A DNA stretch of 5,863 bases from JAXGTD01 sp040775095 (GTDB taxonomy: Bacteria; Pseudomonadota; Gammaproteobacteria; Chromatiales; Chromatiaceae), in NCBI GenBank assembly GCA_040775095.1, contig JAXGTD010000190.1, positions 1 to 5,863 of the forward strand, given 5' to 3'. A program made the position numbers and the translations under genes. The notes under the pieces were generated by a model, which was not told where the DNA came from, did no database searches, and saw only the letters and a list, made by a program, of their open reading frames with translations. This document shows positions 1-5,517 of the stretch, piece after piece (position 1 is the stretch's first letter; each line of letters begins with the position of its first letter).

Positions 1-996
1 TACAGCCGCACCTTTGCAGAGCAGATCTACAAACAGATCCTCGGTTTCGGTGAATACGGCTTTCCAGAATCCCACGCCGCCAGCTTCGCGTTGCTGGTCT
101 ACGTGTCGGCCTGGCTCAAACACCACGAGCCGGCCGCCTTTTTCGCCGCGCTGCTCAACAGCCAGCCGATGGGTTTTTACGCCCCGGCGCAGTTGATTCG
201 GGAGGCGCGCCGGCAGGGCGTGGAGGTGCGCGCCGTCGATGTTCGGCATAGCGCCTGGGACTGCACGCTGGAGCCGGCTCGTGGCGGTGAGCCGGCACTC
301 AGACTGGGGTTGCGGATGGTCAAGGGGCTATCGGCCAAGGGCGCCGAACGGCTGGTGCAGGCGCGTGTACATGGCCCCTGGTGCTCCTTGGATGGACTCA
401 AGGCGCGCGCCGCGCTTGACCGGCGTGATCTGAACGCCCTGGCCGGCGCCGACGCCCTCGCCGGACTGGTCGGAAACCGCCATCTGGCGGTCTGGCAGGT
501 GAGTGGGCTCGAAGCGCCGCTGCCGTTGGTCGCGCGCGTCGCCCAGGACGAGCCCCTGCCACTGCTGCCGCCACCGACTGAGGGTGAGGCCATCGTGGCC
601 GATTACGCCAGCCTGGGTCTGACCTTGCGACGCCACCCGCTGGCACTGTTGCGCGGGGATCTGGAGCGACGGGGGCTCGTCACCGCCCTCGACGTCGAGT
701 GCACCGGAGCGGGGCAACCGGTGCGTACCGCGGGTCTGGTGGTCAATCGGCAGCGTCCGGCTTCGGCCAACGATGTCACCTTCGTCACGCTCGAGGACGA
801 GACGGGCCATGTGAATCTGGTGGTCTGGAAGCGGGTTGCCGAGCGCCAGCGCGGCATTCTGCTCGGTGCGCGTCTGCTGGGTGTGGTCGGGGAGATCCAG
901 CGTGAGAGCGGTGTTACGCACCTGATCGTCAGTCGGCTGATGGACTATTCGGCCCTGCTCGGCGGCCTGGTGGTGCGCTCACGCGACTTTCATTGA
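1..996 (+). CDS. dnaE2: Error-prone DNA polymerase DnaE2 (ImuC), C-terminal part
   Basis: Partial gene, open from the left edge in frame 1, giving the last 331 residues; full DnaE2 proteins are about 1000-1070 residues, so roughly the last third is here and the catalytic PHP and palm regions lie outside. Residues 5-60 carry the highly conserved DnaE2 block with GFGEYGFPESHAASFALL and LNSQPMGFY; residues about 76-85 (VRAVDVRHSAWD) continue it. A helix-hairpin-helix-like stretch with LGLRMVKGLS follows at about 101-121. An OB-fold is seen at about 241-315 (VTFVTLEDETGHVNLVVW). The protein ends in SRDFH, the usual DnaE2 tail. Known role of the family: catalytic subunit of the ImuA/ImuB/DnaE2 mutasome, which copies damaged DNA during the SOS response. 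The partners and any LexA box would lie upstream, out of view. The alternative, housekeeping DnaE, is unlikely because these blocks match DnaE2 rather than DnaE1. Confidence 0.95.
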   Translation, partial: YSRTFAEQIYKQILGFGEYGFPESHAASFALLVYVSAWLKHHEPAAFFAALLNSQPMGFYAPAQLIREARRQGVEVRAVDVRHSAWDCTLEPARGGEPALRLGLRMVKGLSAKGAERLVQARVHGPWCSLDGLKARAALDRRDLNALAGADALAGLVGNRHLAVWQVSGLEAPLPLVARVAQDEPLPLLPPPTEGEAIVADYASLGLTLRRHPLALLRGDLERRGLVTALDVECTGAGQPVRTAGLVVNRQRPASANDVTFVTLEDETGHVNLVVWKRVAERQRGILLGARLLGVVGEIQRESGVTHLIVSRLMDYSALLGGLVVRSRDFH

Positions 997-1011
997 GCCA
1001 GGCAATCCAGG

Positions 1012-1038
1012 AGGGGAGTCGCGCCGGCGACTCCCCTT
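1012..1038 (+). terminator. Hairpin terminator after dnaE2, possibly shared by both strands
   Basis: A perfect 11-bp stem (AGGGGAGTCGC at 1012-1022 pairing with GCGACTCCCCT at 1027-1037) closes a GCCG tetraloop, starting 15 bases after the dnaE2 stop. The stem is GC-rich and could be lengthened by one G-T pair. The downstream tract on the plus strand (TCGTTCC) is only weakly T-rich, and the minus strand has no T run, so intrinsic termination is likely but not ideal. It lies between two convergent genes, so it may serve dnaE2 mainly and the small minus-strand gene secondarily. Confidence 0.6.
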
Positions 1039-1090
1039 CGTTCCGGCCGCGCGGGGGCGCCAGGCGGCACCTGCGCACCGCCGCGTTTCG

Positions 1091-1336
1091 CTACGACTGG
1101 TCTTCCTTGGGGCCCGATGGCTTCTTGCCACCCTTGCCGCGGCAATAGCCTTCGACCTGACTGCCATCCTTTCGCTGATAGCGATCGACCCAGGTACAGC
1201 TTGGGTTGCTGTCGCACTGACCCCTCTCCAACCCTTTGCAGCTCGATGAAGCGTGTGCGGTCGCCGCCCCGAATATCAGCGCCGCGATACCCAGGGATGT
1301 ACCGACAGACTGGATGAGGGTGTTCTTTATCTTCAT
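1091..1336 (-). CDS. Small exported four-cysteine protein of unknown function
   Basis: Encodes 81 residues. Residues 1-29 look like a Sec signal peptide: a basic start (MKIKNT), a hydrophobic core (about 12-25) and an AHA cleavage site before Ser30. The mature part is about 52 residues with four cysteines (Cys33, 41, 47, 65), spaced C-x7-C-x5-C-x17-C, enough for two disulfides after export. A central C-T-W-V-x-x-Y-x-R-K-D-G stretch lies between Cys47 and Cys65, and the tail is rich in Lys, Gly and charged residues. I recall similar short periplasmic proteins with a CKGL...C...C.W...YC pattern in proteobacteria, but no function is known to me. The open frame extends upstream to 1432, but the Met at 1336 is chosen because AGGTGA sits 8 bases before it and the signal peptide begins there. 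It lies 105 bp downstream of the ClC gene on the same strand and converges on dnaE2. Confidence 0.8.
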   Translation of the reverse strand: MKIKNTLIQSVGTSLGIAALIFGAATAHASSSCKGLERGQCDSNPSCTWVDRYQRKDGSQVEGYCRGKGGKKPSGPKEDQS

Positions 1337-1344
1337 GATTGGTT

Positions 1345-1350
1345 TCACCT
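1345..1350 (-). promoter_or_regulatory. Ribosome binding site of the small exported protein gene
   Basis: On the minus strand this reads AGGTGA, preceded by AAA, and ends 8 bases before the ATG at 1336-1334. It decides the start in favour of an 81-residue product over the 113-residue extension. A TATATG hexamer about 13 bases further upstream could be a -10 box, but I see no matching -35. Confidence 0.65.
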
Positions 1351-1441
1351 TTTGTCCATATAGCGCGAATGAGAACCAGAGATTGCGCGCTGAGGCTGTA
1401 TCGTCGCGCGGGTGAAATCCTGTCATTTCCACGAACCAATG

Positions 1442-2749
1442 TCAACGAATAGTGTTCTTTTCGTCGCGTTTCGGGATGCTTGCGCGGGTCTGAACGGCGA
1501 GCAGTACGTCGAACACCGATTGCCTGCCCCGCGCCAGGCGGGTGACCAGCTCGGCGCATGCCACGGCGACCATGCCCGGGAGGATGATGTTCGGATTGGC
1601 CGTGAGCTCGAGCAGGGCAATCAGCGCGGCCAACGGTGCCCGCAGGGTCGCCCCCATCATCGCGACCATGCCGATGGTGGCATAGAACGCCGGCGAGGCC
1701 GCTGGAATCGACGTCAGCCCGGCCATCGCGAGCCCCAGTGCCGACCCGGCCGCACCACCGATGAACAGCGTGGGTCCGATCAGGCCGCCGGGTATGCGCA
1801 GACCCACCGCGGTGGCAGAGGCGAGCAGCTTTGCAAACACCAGCACCGTGACCAGCGCCAGGTCCCCTTGGCCTTGCAGCAGACGCACGAGGGTGTCGTA
1901 ACTGGTGCCCATGACATCGGGCACCCCCAACGCCAACACGCCGGTGACCAGTCCGGCAAGCGGAAATGCGACGGTGCAGGGCCACCGCGGCGTGGTGCGC
2001 GCGATGATCTCGATCAGACCGATAAAGGCGAGGGCCAGCGTTCCGGTGATGAGGCCGAGCAGGATCAGGCTCGGCAGCTCCCAGTCCGAGCCGAGGTCCT
2101 CGGGGCGCACGGCGAACCCGCGCCCCGACAGCGACAGAAAGCGGCTCACCACCGCGCCCGTGACGGCGGCGACGATCACCGGCAAAAACCGGCTCACCTC
2201 GTAGCGGATACGCAGCACCTCGACGACGAAGATCACACCGGCGAGCGGTGTGTCGAAGGCCGCGGCGATGGCCGCCGCGCCGCCGCAGGCCGTCAGCGTG
2301 ATGTCCTCCTCGGTGCTGGCGTGCAGACCGCGACCGATGAGGCTCGCGCTCGACGCCCCGATGTGCACCGCGGGCCCCTCGCGATCGACCGAGTGGCCGC
2401 CGACGATCGATACGACGGCCCCGATGAGCTGCGTGAGCATGTTTGCCGGGGGCAGACGCTCCTGTCCGGGCGCCTGCACATGCTTGAGCAGGTGCGCGAT
2501 ACCGATCTGACGGCTGCGCCGCGGCAGCCTGTCGAACAGCACTCCGAGGCCCAGTCCGGTGGCGATCGGCAGTGCGACGCGCAACCATGGCGGCAGAGAC
2601 TCGTAGTTGCCGACGCTGCCAAGTGGCAGCAGGTCCGTCTGACCAAACTCCACCAGCGTCCGGAACGCGAGCACGACGCCACCCGCAAGGATGCCGCTGA
2701 TCACGCCCAGCAGCGTCAGGCGCAGCCAGATCCCCGGTTCGTCGTCCAT
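1442..2749 (-). CDS. ClC-family chloride channel/transporter, no CBS domains
   Basis: A 435-residue, strongly hydrophobic membrane protein with the ClC signature regions in order. The family moves chloride or other anions as H+/Cl- exchangers or as channels, working as dimers in the inner membrane. Motif 2 is seen as DREGP at 122-126 with the gating glutamate at Glu124; the following AVHIGA and ACGGAAAIAAAFDTPLAG blocks are typical. Motif 3 is GLIGP at 322-326. Motif 1 (GSGIP in E. coli ClcA) is degenerate: QIGIA at 81-85. By my alignment to ClcA, the inner proton glutamate (Glu203) is Val178, the chloride-binding Tyr445 is Phe413 and Ser107 is Ile82. I recall Val at the Glu203 site and a degenerate motif 1 in a bacterial ClC subgroup, so these are probably clade features. 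The protein stops soon after the last helix, without the CBS pair seen in many relatives. An in-frame TAG lies four codons before the ATG, so the start cannot be further upstream. No Shine-Dalgarno is visible. Confidence 0.93.
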   Translation of the reverse strand: MDDEPGIWLRLTLLGVISGILAGGVVLAFRTLVEFGQTDLLPLGSVGNYESLPPWLRVALPIATGLGLGVLFDRLPRRSRQIGIAHLLKHVQAPGQERLPPANMLTQLIGAVVSIVGGHSVDREGPAVHIGASSASLIGRGLHASTEEDITLTACGGAAAIAAAFDTPLAGVIFVVEVLRIRYEVSRFLPVIVAAVTGAVVSRFLSLSGRGFAVRPEDLGSDWELPSLILLGLITGTLALAFIGLIEIIARTTPRWPCTVAFPLAGLVTGVLALGVPDVMGTSYDTLVRLLQGQGDLALVTVLVFAKLLASATAVGLRIPGGLIGPTLFIGGAAGSALGLAMAGLTSIPAASPAFYATIGMVAMMGATLRAPLAALIALLELTANPNIILPGMVAVACAELVTRLARGRQSVFDVLLAVQTRASIPKRDEKNTIR

Positions 2750-2755
2750 GAGCGG

Positions 2756-2763
2756 ATTCTATA
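2756..2763 (-). promoter_or_regulatory. Possible -10 box directly before the ClC start
   Basis: The minus strand reads TATAGAAT, containing TAGAAT (five of six matches to TATAAT), ending six bases before the ATG of the ClC gene. If used, transcription would start at or next to the A of the ATG, giving a leaderless message, which would agree with the lack of a ribosome binding site. No good -35 is present at 16-18 bp; CCGACA lies at 21 bp. Weak evidence. Confidence 0.25.
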
Positions 2764-3001
2764 CCGCGACCTGGCCGGCGTCTGTCGGCCTCATCAGGAT
2801 TCCAGTCCCACCCAAGCGCCACCAGCTCGCGTCGGTGTGCGCCTGGTTTCGGTCGAGCCGCGGGAGTGGCGCCGCGGCGCCGAGCGCCTCAGCGGGGAAA
2901 ATGGGCTAGTCTTGGTAAGGTAGAGTTCCGAGGGCCGAGGCGTTTGGGGCGGTCGATTATTCAGTCCGCGGGCGAGGATGGGCCTCACCGCGTGCCGTCC
3001 T

Positions 3002-3060
3002 GTTTCCCAATGCGCGTGGCGCAAGGCGACGACGCGGCCTTGCCTTGTCGACTTGGAAAC
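3002..3060. repeat. Nested inverted repeat
   Basis: An outer pair, GTTTCCCAA (3002-3010) with TTGGAAAC (3053-3060), forms 8 bp with one bulged C. It encloses a perfect 7-bp inverted repeat, GCAAGGC (3021-3027) with GCCTTGC (3037-3043). As RNA it could form a stem with an inner hairpin. Moderate strength; the outer pair alone could be chance. Confidence 0.4.
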
Positions 3061-3078
3061 GTGGATCAGCGCGTGCCC
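3055..3078 (+). repeat. Imperfect direct repeat, copy 1
   Basis: Shares the ordered blocks GGAAACG, ATCAGCG and TGCCC with copy 2 at 3242-3267. The spacer between the first two blocks is 3 bases here and 5 there, and CG here replaces TT there. Nineteen bases are identical by hand alignment. Unlike copy 2, this copy does not fold into a clean hairpin. Confidence 0.45.
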
Positions 3079-3123
3079 CTGTGGGACCTGAAGCCCCGCC
3101 CGTTTCAGGATCCCTGGGAAGAT

Positions 3124-3155
3124 GCTGATCAAATGCCCCCTGGCATTGAATCAGC
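3124..3155. repeat. Hairpin with 2x2 internal loop
   Basis: GCTGAT (3124-3129) pairs with ATCAGC (3150-3155), and AATGCC (3132-3137) pairs with GGCATT (3142-3147) around a CCCT loop. The 12 bp are interrupted only by a symmetric 2x2 internal loop. There is no T run after it, so it is not an intrinsic terminator. Its right arm contains TTGAATCAGC (3146-3155), repeated at 3250-3259. Confidence 0.6.
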
Positions 3156-3188
3156 TCGCGAATCGAAAGCGCGGTTTCCGGTACGCTC

Positions 3189-3218
3189 CATTTTCAGCCA
3201 CTTGGGTGACTGAAAATG
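3189..3218. repeat. 30-bp palindrome with TTGG loop
   Basis: CATTTTCAG (3189-3197) and CTGAAAATG (3210-3218) form a perfect 9-bp stem. After one C-A mismatch, CAC and GTG add 3 bp around a TTGG tetraloop. This is the cleanest inverted repeat of the intergenic region. It could be a hairpin in the kinase leader RNA or a dyad operator for a dimeric regulator. The end is AT-rich, unlike the surrounding DNA. Confidence 0.65.
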
Positions 3219-3220
3219 CA

Positions 3221-3236
3221 GGGCCTTCCATGGCCC
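3221..3236. repeat. Short 5-bp inverted repeat
   Basis: GGGCC (3221-3225) pairs with GGCCC (3232-3236) around the loop TTCCAT, two bases after the preceding palindrome. Weak alone; noted as part of the row of stem-loops. Confidence 0.35.
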
Positions 3237-3239
3237 GGA

Positions 3240-3268
3240 CGGGAAACGCTTGAATCAGCGTTTGCCCG
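3240..3268. repeat. 11-bp hairpin with one bulge; holds direct repeat copy 2
   Basis: CGGGAAACGCT (3240-3250) pairs with AGCGTTT (3257-3263) and CCCG (3265-3268), with a bulged G at 3264 and the loop TGAATC. Positions 3242-3267 are the second copy of the imperfect direct repeat found at 3055-3078. Loop and right arm also hold TTGAATCAGC (3250-3259), shared with the hairpin at 3124-3155. Confidence 0.6.
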
Positions 3269-3275
3269 GGTCATC

Positions 3276-3291
3276 GAAAATGGGGGTTTTC
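3276..3291. repeat. 5-bp inverted repeat with G-rich loop
   Basis: GAAAA (3276-3280) pairs with TTTTC (3287-3291) around TGGGGG. It is the last of the row of stem-loops, 85 bases before the chosen kinase start. Weak alone. Confidence 0.35.
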
Positions 3292-3365
3292 TGTAGCCAG
3301 GCTGCTCCGATCGCGCGCTGATCTTCTCCGCGGATGGACCAGATCAGCTCCTTTCCAGGGATTAC

Positions 3366-3369
3366 GAGG
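3366..3369 (+). promoter_or_regulatory. Ribosome binding site deciding the kinase start
   Basis: GAGG ends 6 bases before the ATG at 3376. The earlier in-frame ATG at 3334 is preceded by TTCTCCGCGG with no purine-rich site, so 3376 is preferred. Confidence 0.5.
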
Positions 3370-3375
3370 CCGTCC

Positions 3376-5517
3376 ATGCAAGGGGCCCTATTCACGAGCC
3401 TGCTCAACAATGCGACGTTGCTGCTGTCTTTGGCGCTGCTGCACAGCGTCATCCTGCTGCGACTCCCGGTCGGATCCCGAACCCGGAATCTGGTCAGTGG
3501 GCTGCTGTTCGGACTCGCCACGGTCCTGGGGATGACCCTGTCGGTGCATTTGCTGCCGGGCGTCGTGTTCGACGGGCGCTCGATCGTGTTGAGCATGGCG
3601 GGCCTGTTCAGTGGTCCGCTCGCCGCCGCCATCGCGGTGATCATCGCGCTGGTCTACCGCGCATACCTGGGCGGTGTCGGTGCCGGGGTCGGGATGGCCG
3701 TGATCGCCACAACCGGGCTCCTCGGCACTCTGGGGTACCTGTTGCGTCGTTCCGGACGTCTGAGCCTGGGCGTCGGGAGTCTGTTCGCCATTGGGGTCGT
3801 CGTGCATCTGTGTGTCCTTGCCTGGATGCTGGCATTGCCGGCGCAGATCCGTTGGCAGGTACTCAGCGCGATCAGCTTGCCGATGATGCTGATCTTCCCA
3901 TTGGCAACGGTATTTTTTGGGATGCTGTTGCTCATGGTCGAGCAGTCGATCGCGTCGCTGCTGGCCCTGCGCGAGACCCAGTTCCACCTGCTGGAGGCAG
4001 AGGCCAACTCCCATCTCGGCCACTGGTGGCTGCAGGCCGGGACGCTGGAGGCGCACTGGGCGGATGAGATCTACCGCATCCTGGGTATCGACCGGGAGCG
4101 CCCCGCCGGACTGGAGACCCTCCGTCAGGTGGTCCACCCGGAGGACTGGCCGAGGGTCGAGCGTTCGGTGATGTCCGGCCTGGACGGGGAGATGGCGCAC
4201 GATCTGCGTTATCGCATCCGCAGACCCGATGGCGAGACACGCTGGGTCGACTGTCGCGGCAAGGCGTTGCGTGACGAGCACGATCGGGTCTCGCGCCTGG
4301 TGGGGACCTTGCAGGATGTGACCGATCGGGTCGCGTCGGAGACCCAGGCGCGCGAGCAGGAGGCGCGGCTGCGGAAGGCGCAGACGATCGGACACATCGG
4401 GAGCTGGGAATATGACCCTGCCAGCGGCAGGATCTGGGCCTCCGACGAGGGTTTCCGGATCTTCGGCATGTCGCGGCCAGCCAGCGGAGACCTGCCGATC
4501 GAGCAGATCGAGGTGCGCATCCCCGATCGGGCCCGGGTTCACCAGGCCCTGGTGGACCTGATCGAGTCGGATCAGCCCTACGATCTGGAATTCGCCATCG
4601 AACCCTTGAGCGGCGGCCCGCGGCGTATCGTCGCCTCGAAGGCCGAGCTCATCCGCGGCGCGAGTGACCTGCCGCTCAAGGTGGCGGGTGTGGTGCAGGA
4701 CATCACCGAGCGCAAACGGGCCGAGTACGCGCTGCGCGACGCCCATGCCACCCTGGATCGGCAGGTCAAGGAGCGCACCGCCGAGCTGGCCGCCGCGAAC
4801 CGGCATCTGCAGGAGCTCGACCGCCTCAAGTCGCTGTTCGTCGCCTCCATGTCCCACGAGCTGCGCACGCCGCTGAATTCCATCATCGGTTTCACCGGCA
4901 TGATGCTGCAGCAGATCCCCGGCCCGATCAATGCCAAGCAACGGGACTACCTGGAGCGCGTGGCCAGCTCGGGCCGGCATCTGCTGGCGCTGATTGGCGA
5001 CGTGATCGACATCGCGAAGATCGAGGCGGGTCAGGCACAGGCCTACGTTGAGCGCTTCGATCTGGGGGCCGTGATCAACGAGTCAGTGGATCAGGTCCGT
5101 GCGGAGGCGGAGAAGCGGGGCATATCACTACATGTGGATCTGCCCGAGCCCTTGCAGATGGTCTCGGATCGTCGTCGCCTGATGCAGTGTCTGCTCAATT
5201 ACCTGAGCAACGCGTTGAAATATACCAGCCAGGGGCTGGTCTCGGTGCGGGCGGTGCGCTCGCGCGAGACAGCGCAGGTGGAGATTTCAGTGCAGGATAC
5301 CGGCATCGGCATCGCCGCGGACGAACAGCGGCGCCTGTTCCAGCCGTTTTCCCGAATCGACTCCGAGATCACCCGCCGTACCGCCGGCACCGGGTTGGGG
5401 CTGTATCTCACCCGCAAGCTGGTCATCGATGTGCTGGGTGGCCGGGTCTCGATGGAGAGCCGAGCCGGTGAGGGCAGCACGTTTCGACTGCACCTTCCCC
5501 AGGAGATCGCCGCATGA
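3376..5517 (+). CDS. Membrane sensor histidine kinase: 5TMR-LYT, two PAS, HisKA, HATPase
   Basis: A 713-residue inner-membrane sensor kinase. Residues 1-190 form about six membrane helices (near 9-30, 38-60, 70-93, 101-122, 130-154, 162-188) resembling the LytS/YhcK-type sensor domain (5TMR-LYT), including the FDGRS motif at 65-69 and the GLFSGPLAAAIA helix. Two PAS domains of the PAS_3 kind follow at about 205-325 (HPEDW; RRPDGETRWVDCRG; ending LQDVTDR) and 331-450 (ending VQDITERKRAE), then a coiled-coil linker to about 485. The HisKA domain carries SMSHELRTPLNSIIGF with the phospho-acceptor His494. The ATPase domain has the N box around Asn612, G1 at DTGIGI (641-646) and G2 at GTGLGL (671-676), so it looks fully active. 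It should pass phosphate to the receiver encoded next, whose ATG overlaps the stop. The signal is unknown; LYT sensors are linked to cell-wall or membrane cues, some to pyruvate. An alternative ATG at 3334 would add 14 residues. Confidence 0.93.
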   Translation: MQGALFTSLLNNATLLLSLALLHSVILLRLPVGSRTRNLVSGLLFGLATVLGMTLSVHLLPGVVFDGRSIVLSMAGLFSGPLAAAIAVIIALVYRAYLGGVGAGVGMAVIATTGLLGTLGYLLRRSGRLSLGVGSLFAIGVVVHLCVLAWMLALPAQIRWQVLSAISLPMMLIFPLATVFFGMLLLMVEQSIASLLALRETQFHLLEAEANSHLGHWWLQAGTLEAHWADEIYRILGIDRERPAGLETLRQVVHPEDWPRVERSVMSGLDGEMAHDLRYRIRRPDGETRWVDCRGKALRDEHDRVSRLVGTLQDVTDRVASETQAREQEARLRKAQTIGHIGSWEYDPASGRIWASDEGFRIFGMSRPASGDLPIEQIEVRIPDRARVHQALVDLIESDQPYDLEFAIEPLSGGPRRIVASKAELIRGASDLPLKVAGVVQDITERKRAEYALRDAHATLDRQVKERTAELAAANRHLQELDRLKSLFVASMSHELRTPLNSIIGFTGMMLQQIPGPINAKQRDYLERVASSGRHLLALIGDVIDIAKIEAGQAQAYVERFDLGAVINESVDQVRAEAEKRGISLHVDLPEPLQMVSDRRRLMQCLLNYLSNALKYTSQGLVSVRAVRSRETAQVEISVQDTGIGIAADEQRRLFQPFSRIDSEITRRTAGTGLGLYLTRKLVIDVLGGRVSMESRAGEGSTFRLHLPQEIAA

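Larger units (their letters stand above)
2750..3375. other. Intergenic region between divergent ClC and sensor-kinase genes
   Basis: About 630 bp separate the divergent start codons. It should hold both promoters, but I find no strong sigma-70 pair for the kinase. The left half (2750-3000) holds little beyond the ClC promoter candidate and a perfect 14-bp palindrome (GGCGCCGCGGCGCC, 2868-2881). The right half (3002-3291) contains at least six inverted repeats and one imperfect direct repeat, listed separately. Open frames at 2866-3213 (plus) and 2794-3132 (minus) encode proteins I do not recognise, without good ribosome binding sites or family motifs, so I do not call them genes. Confidence 0.7.

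Noticed and set aside
1412..1432. Weak hairpin (GTGAAAT with ATTTCCAC) just after the ClC stop
   Set aside because: Only 7 bp with a bulge and no T run on the minus strand; not enough to call a terminator or attenuator.
990..2822. 610-residue minus-strand open frame overlapping the ClC and small exported genes
   Set aside because: Arg/Gly/Ala-rich out-of-frame translation covering two better supported genes.
1412..2923. 503-residue open frame on the plus strand opposite the ClC gene
   Set aside because: Low-complexity, Arg/Gln/His-rich translation with no family motif; it is the antisense shadow of the clear ClC gene in GC-rich DNA.
2794..3132. 112-residue minus-strand frame in the intergenic region
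   Set aside because: No recognisable family, Arg-rich C-terminal part and no clear ribosome binding site.
2866..3213. 115-residue plus-strand frame in the intergenic region
   Set aside because: GTG start without a ribosome binding site, no motif, and its end runs through the 3189-3218 palindrome. The second half (from the ATG at 3010) has fairly protein-like codon use, so a gene remnant cannot be excluded; a BLASTP hit with conserved length would change this.
3276..3291. GAAAA-TGGGGG-TTTTC read as an intrinsic terminator
   Set aside because: The stem is AT-only apart from one pair and too short; the T run is part of the stem itself and lies upstream of the kinase rather than after a gene.
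3388..4980. 530-residue minus-strand open frame opposite the kinase
   Set aside because: Antisense shadow of a kinase with all catalytic motifs; no recognisable protein.
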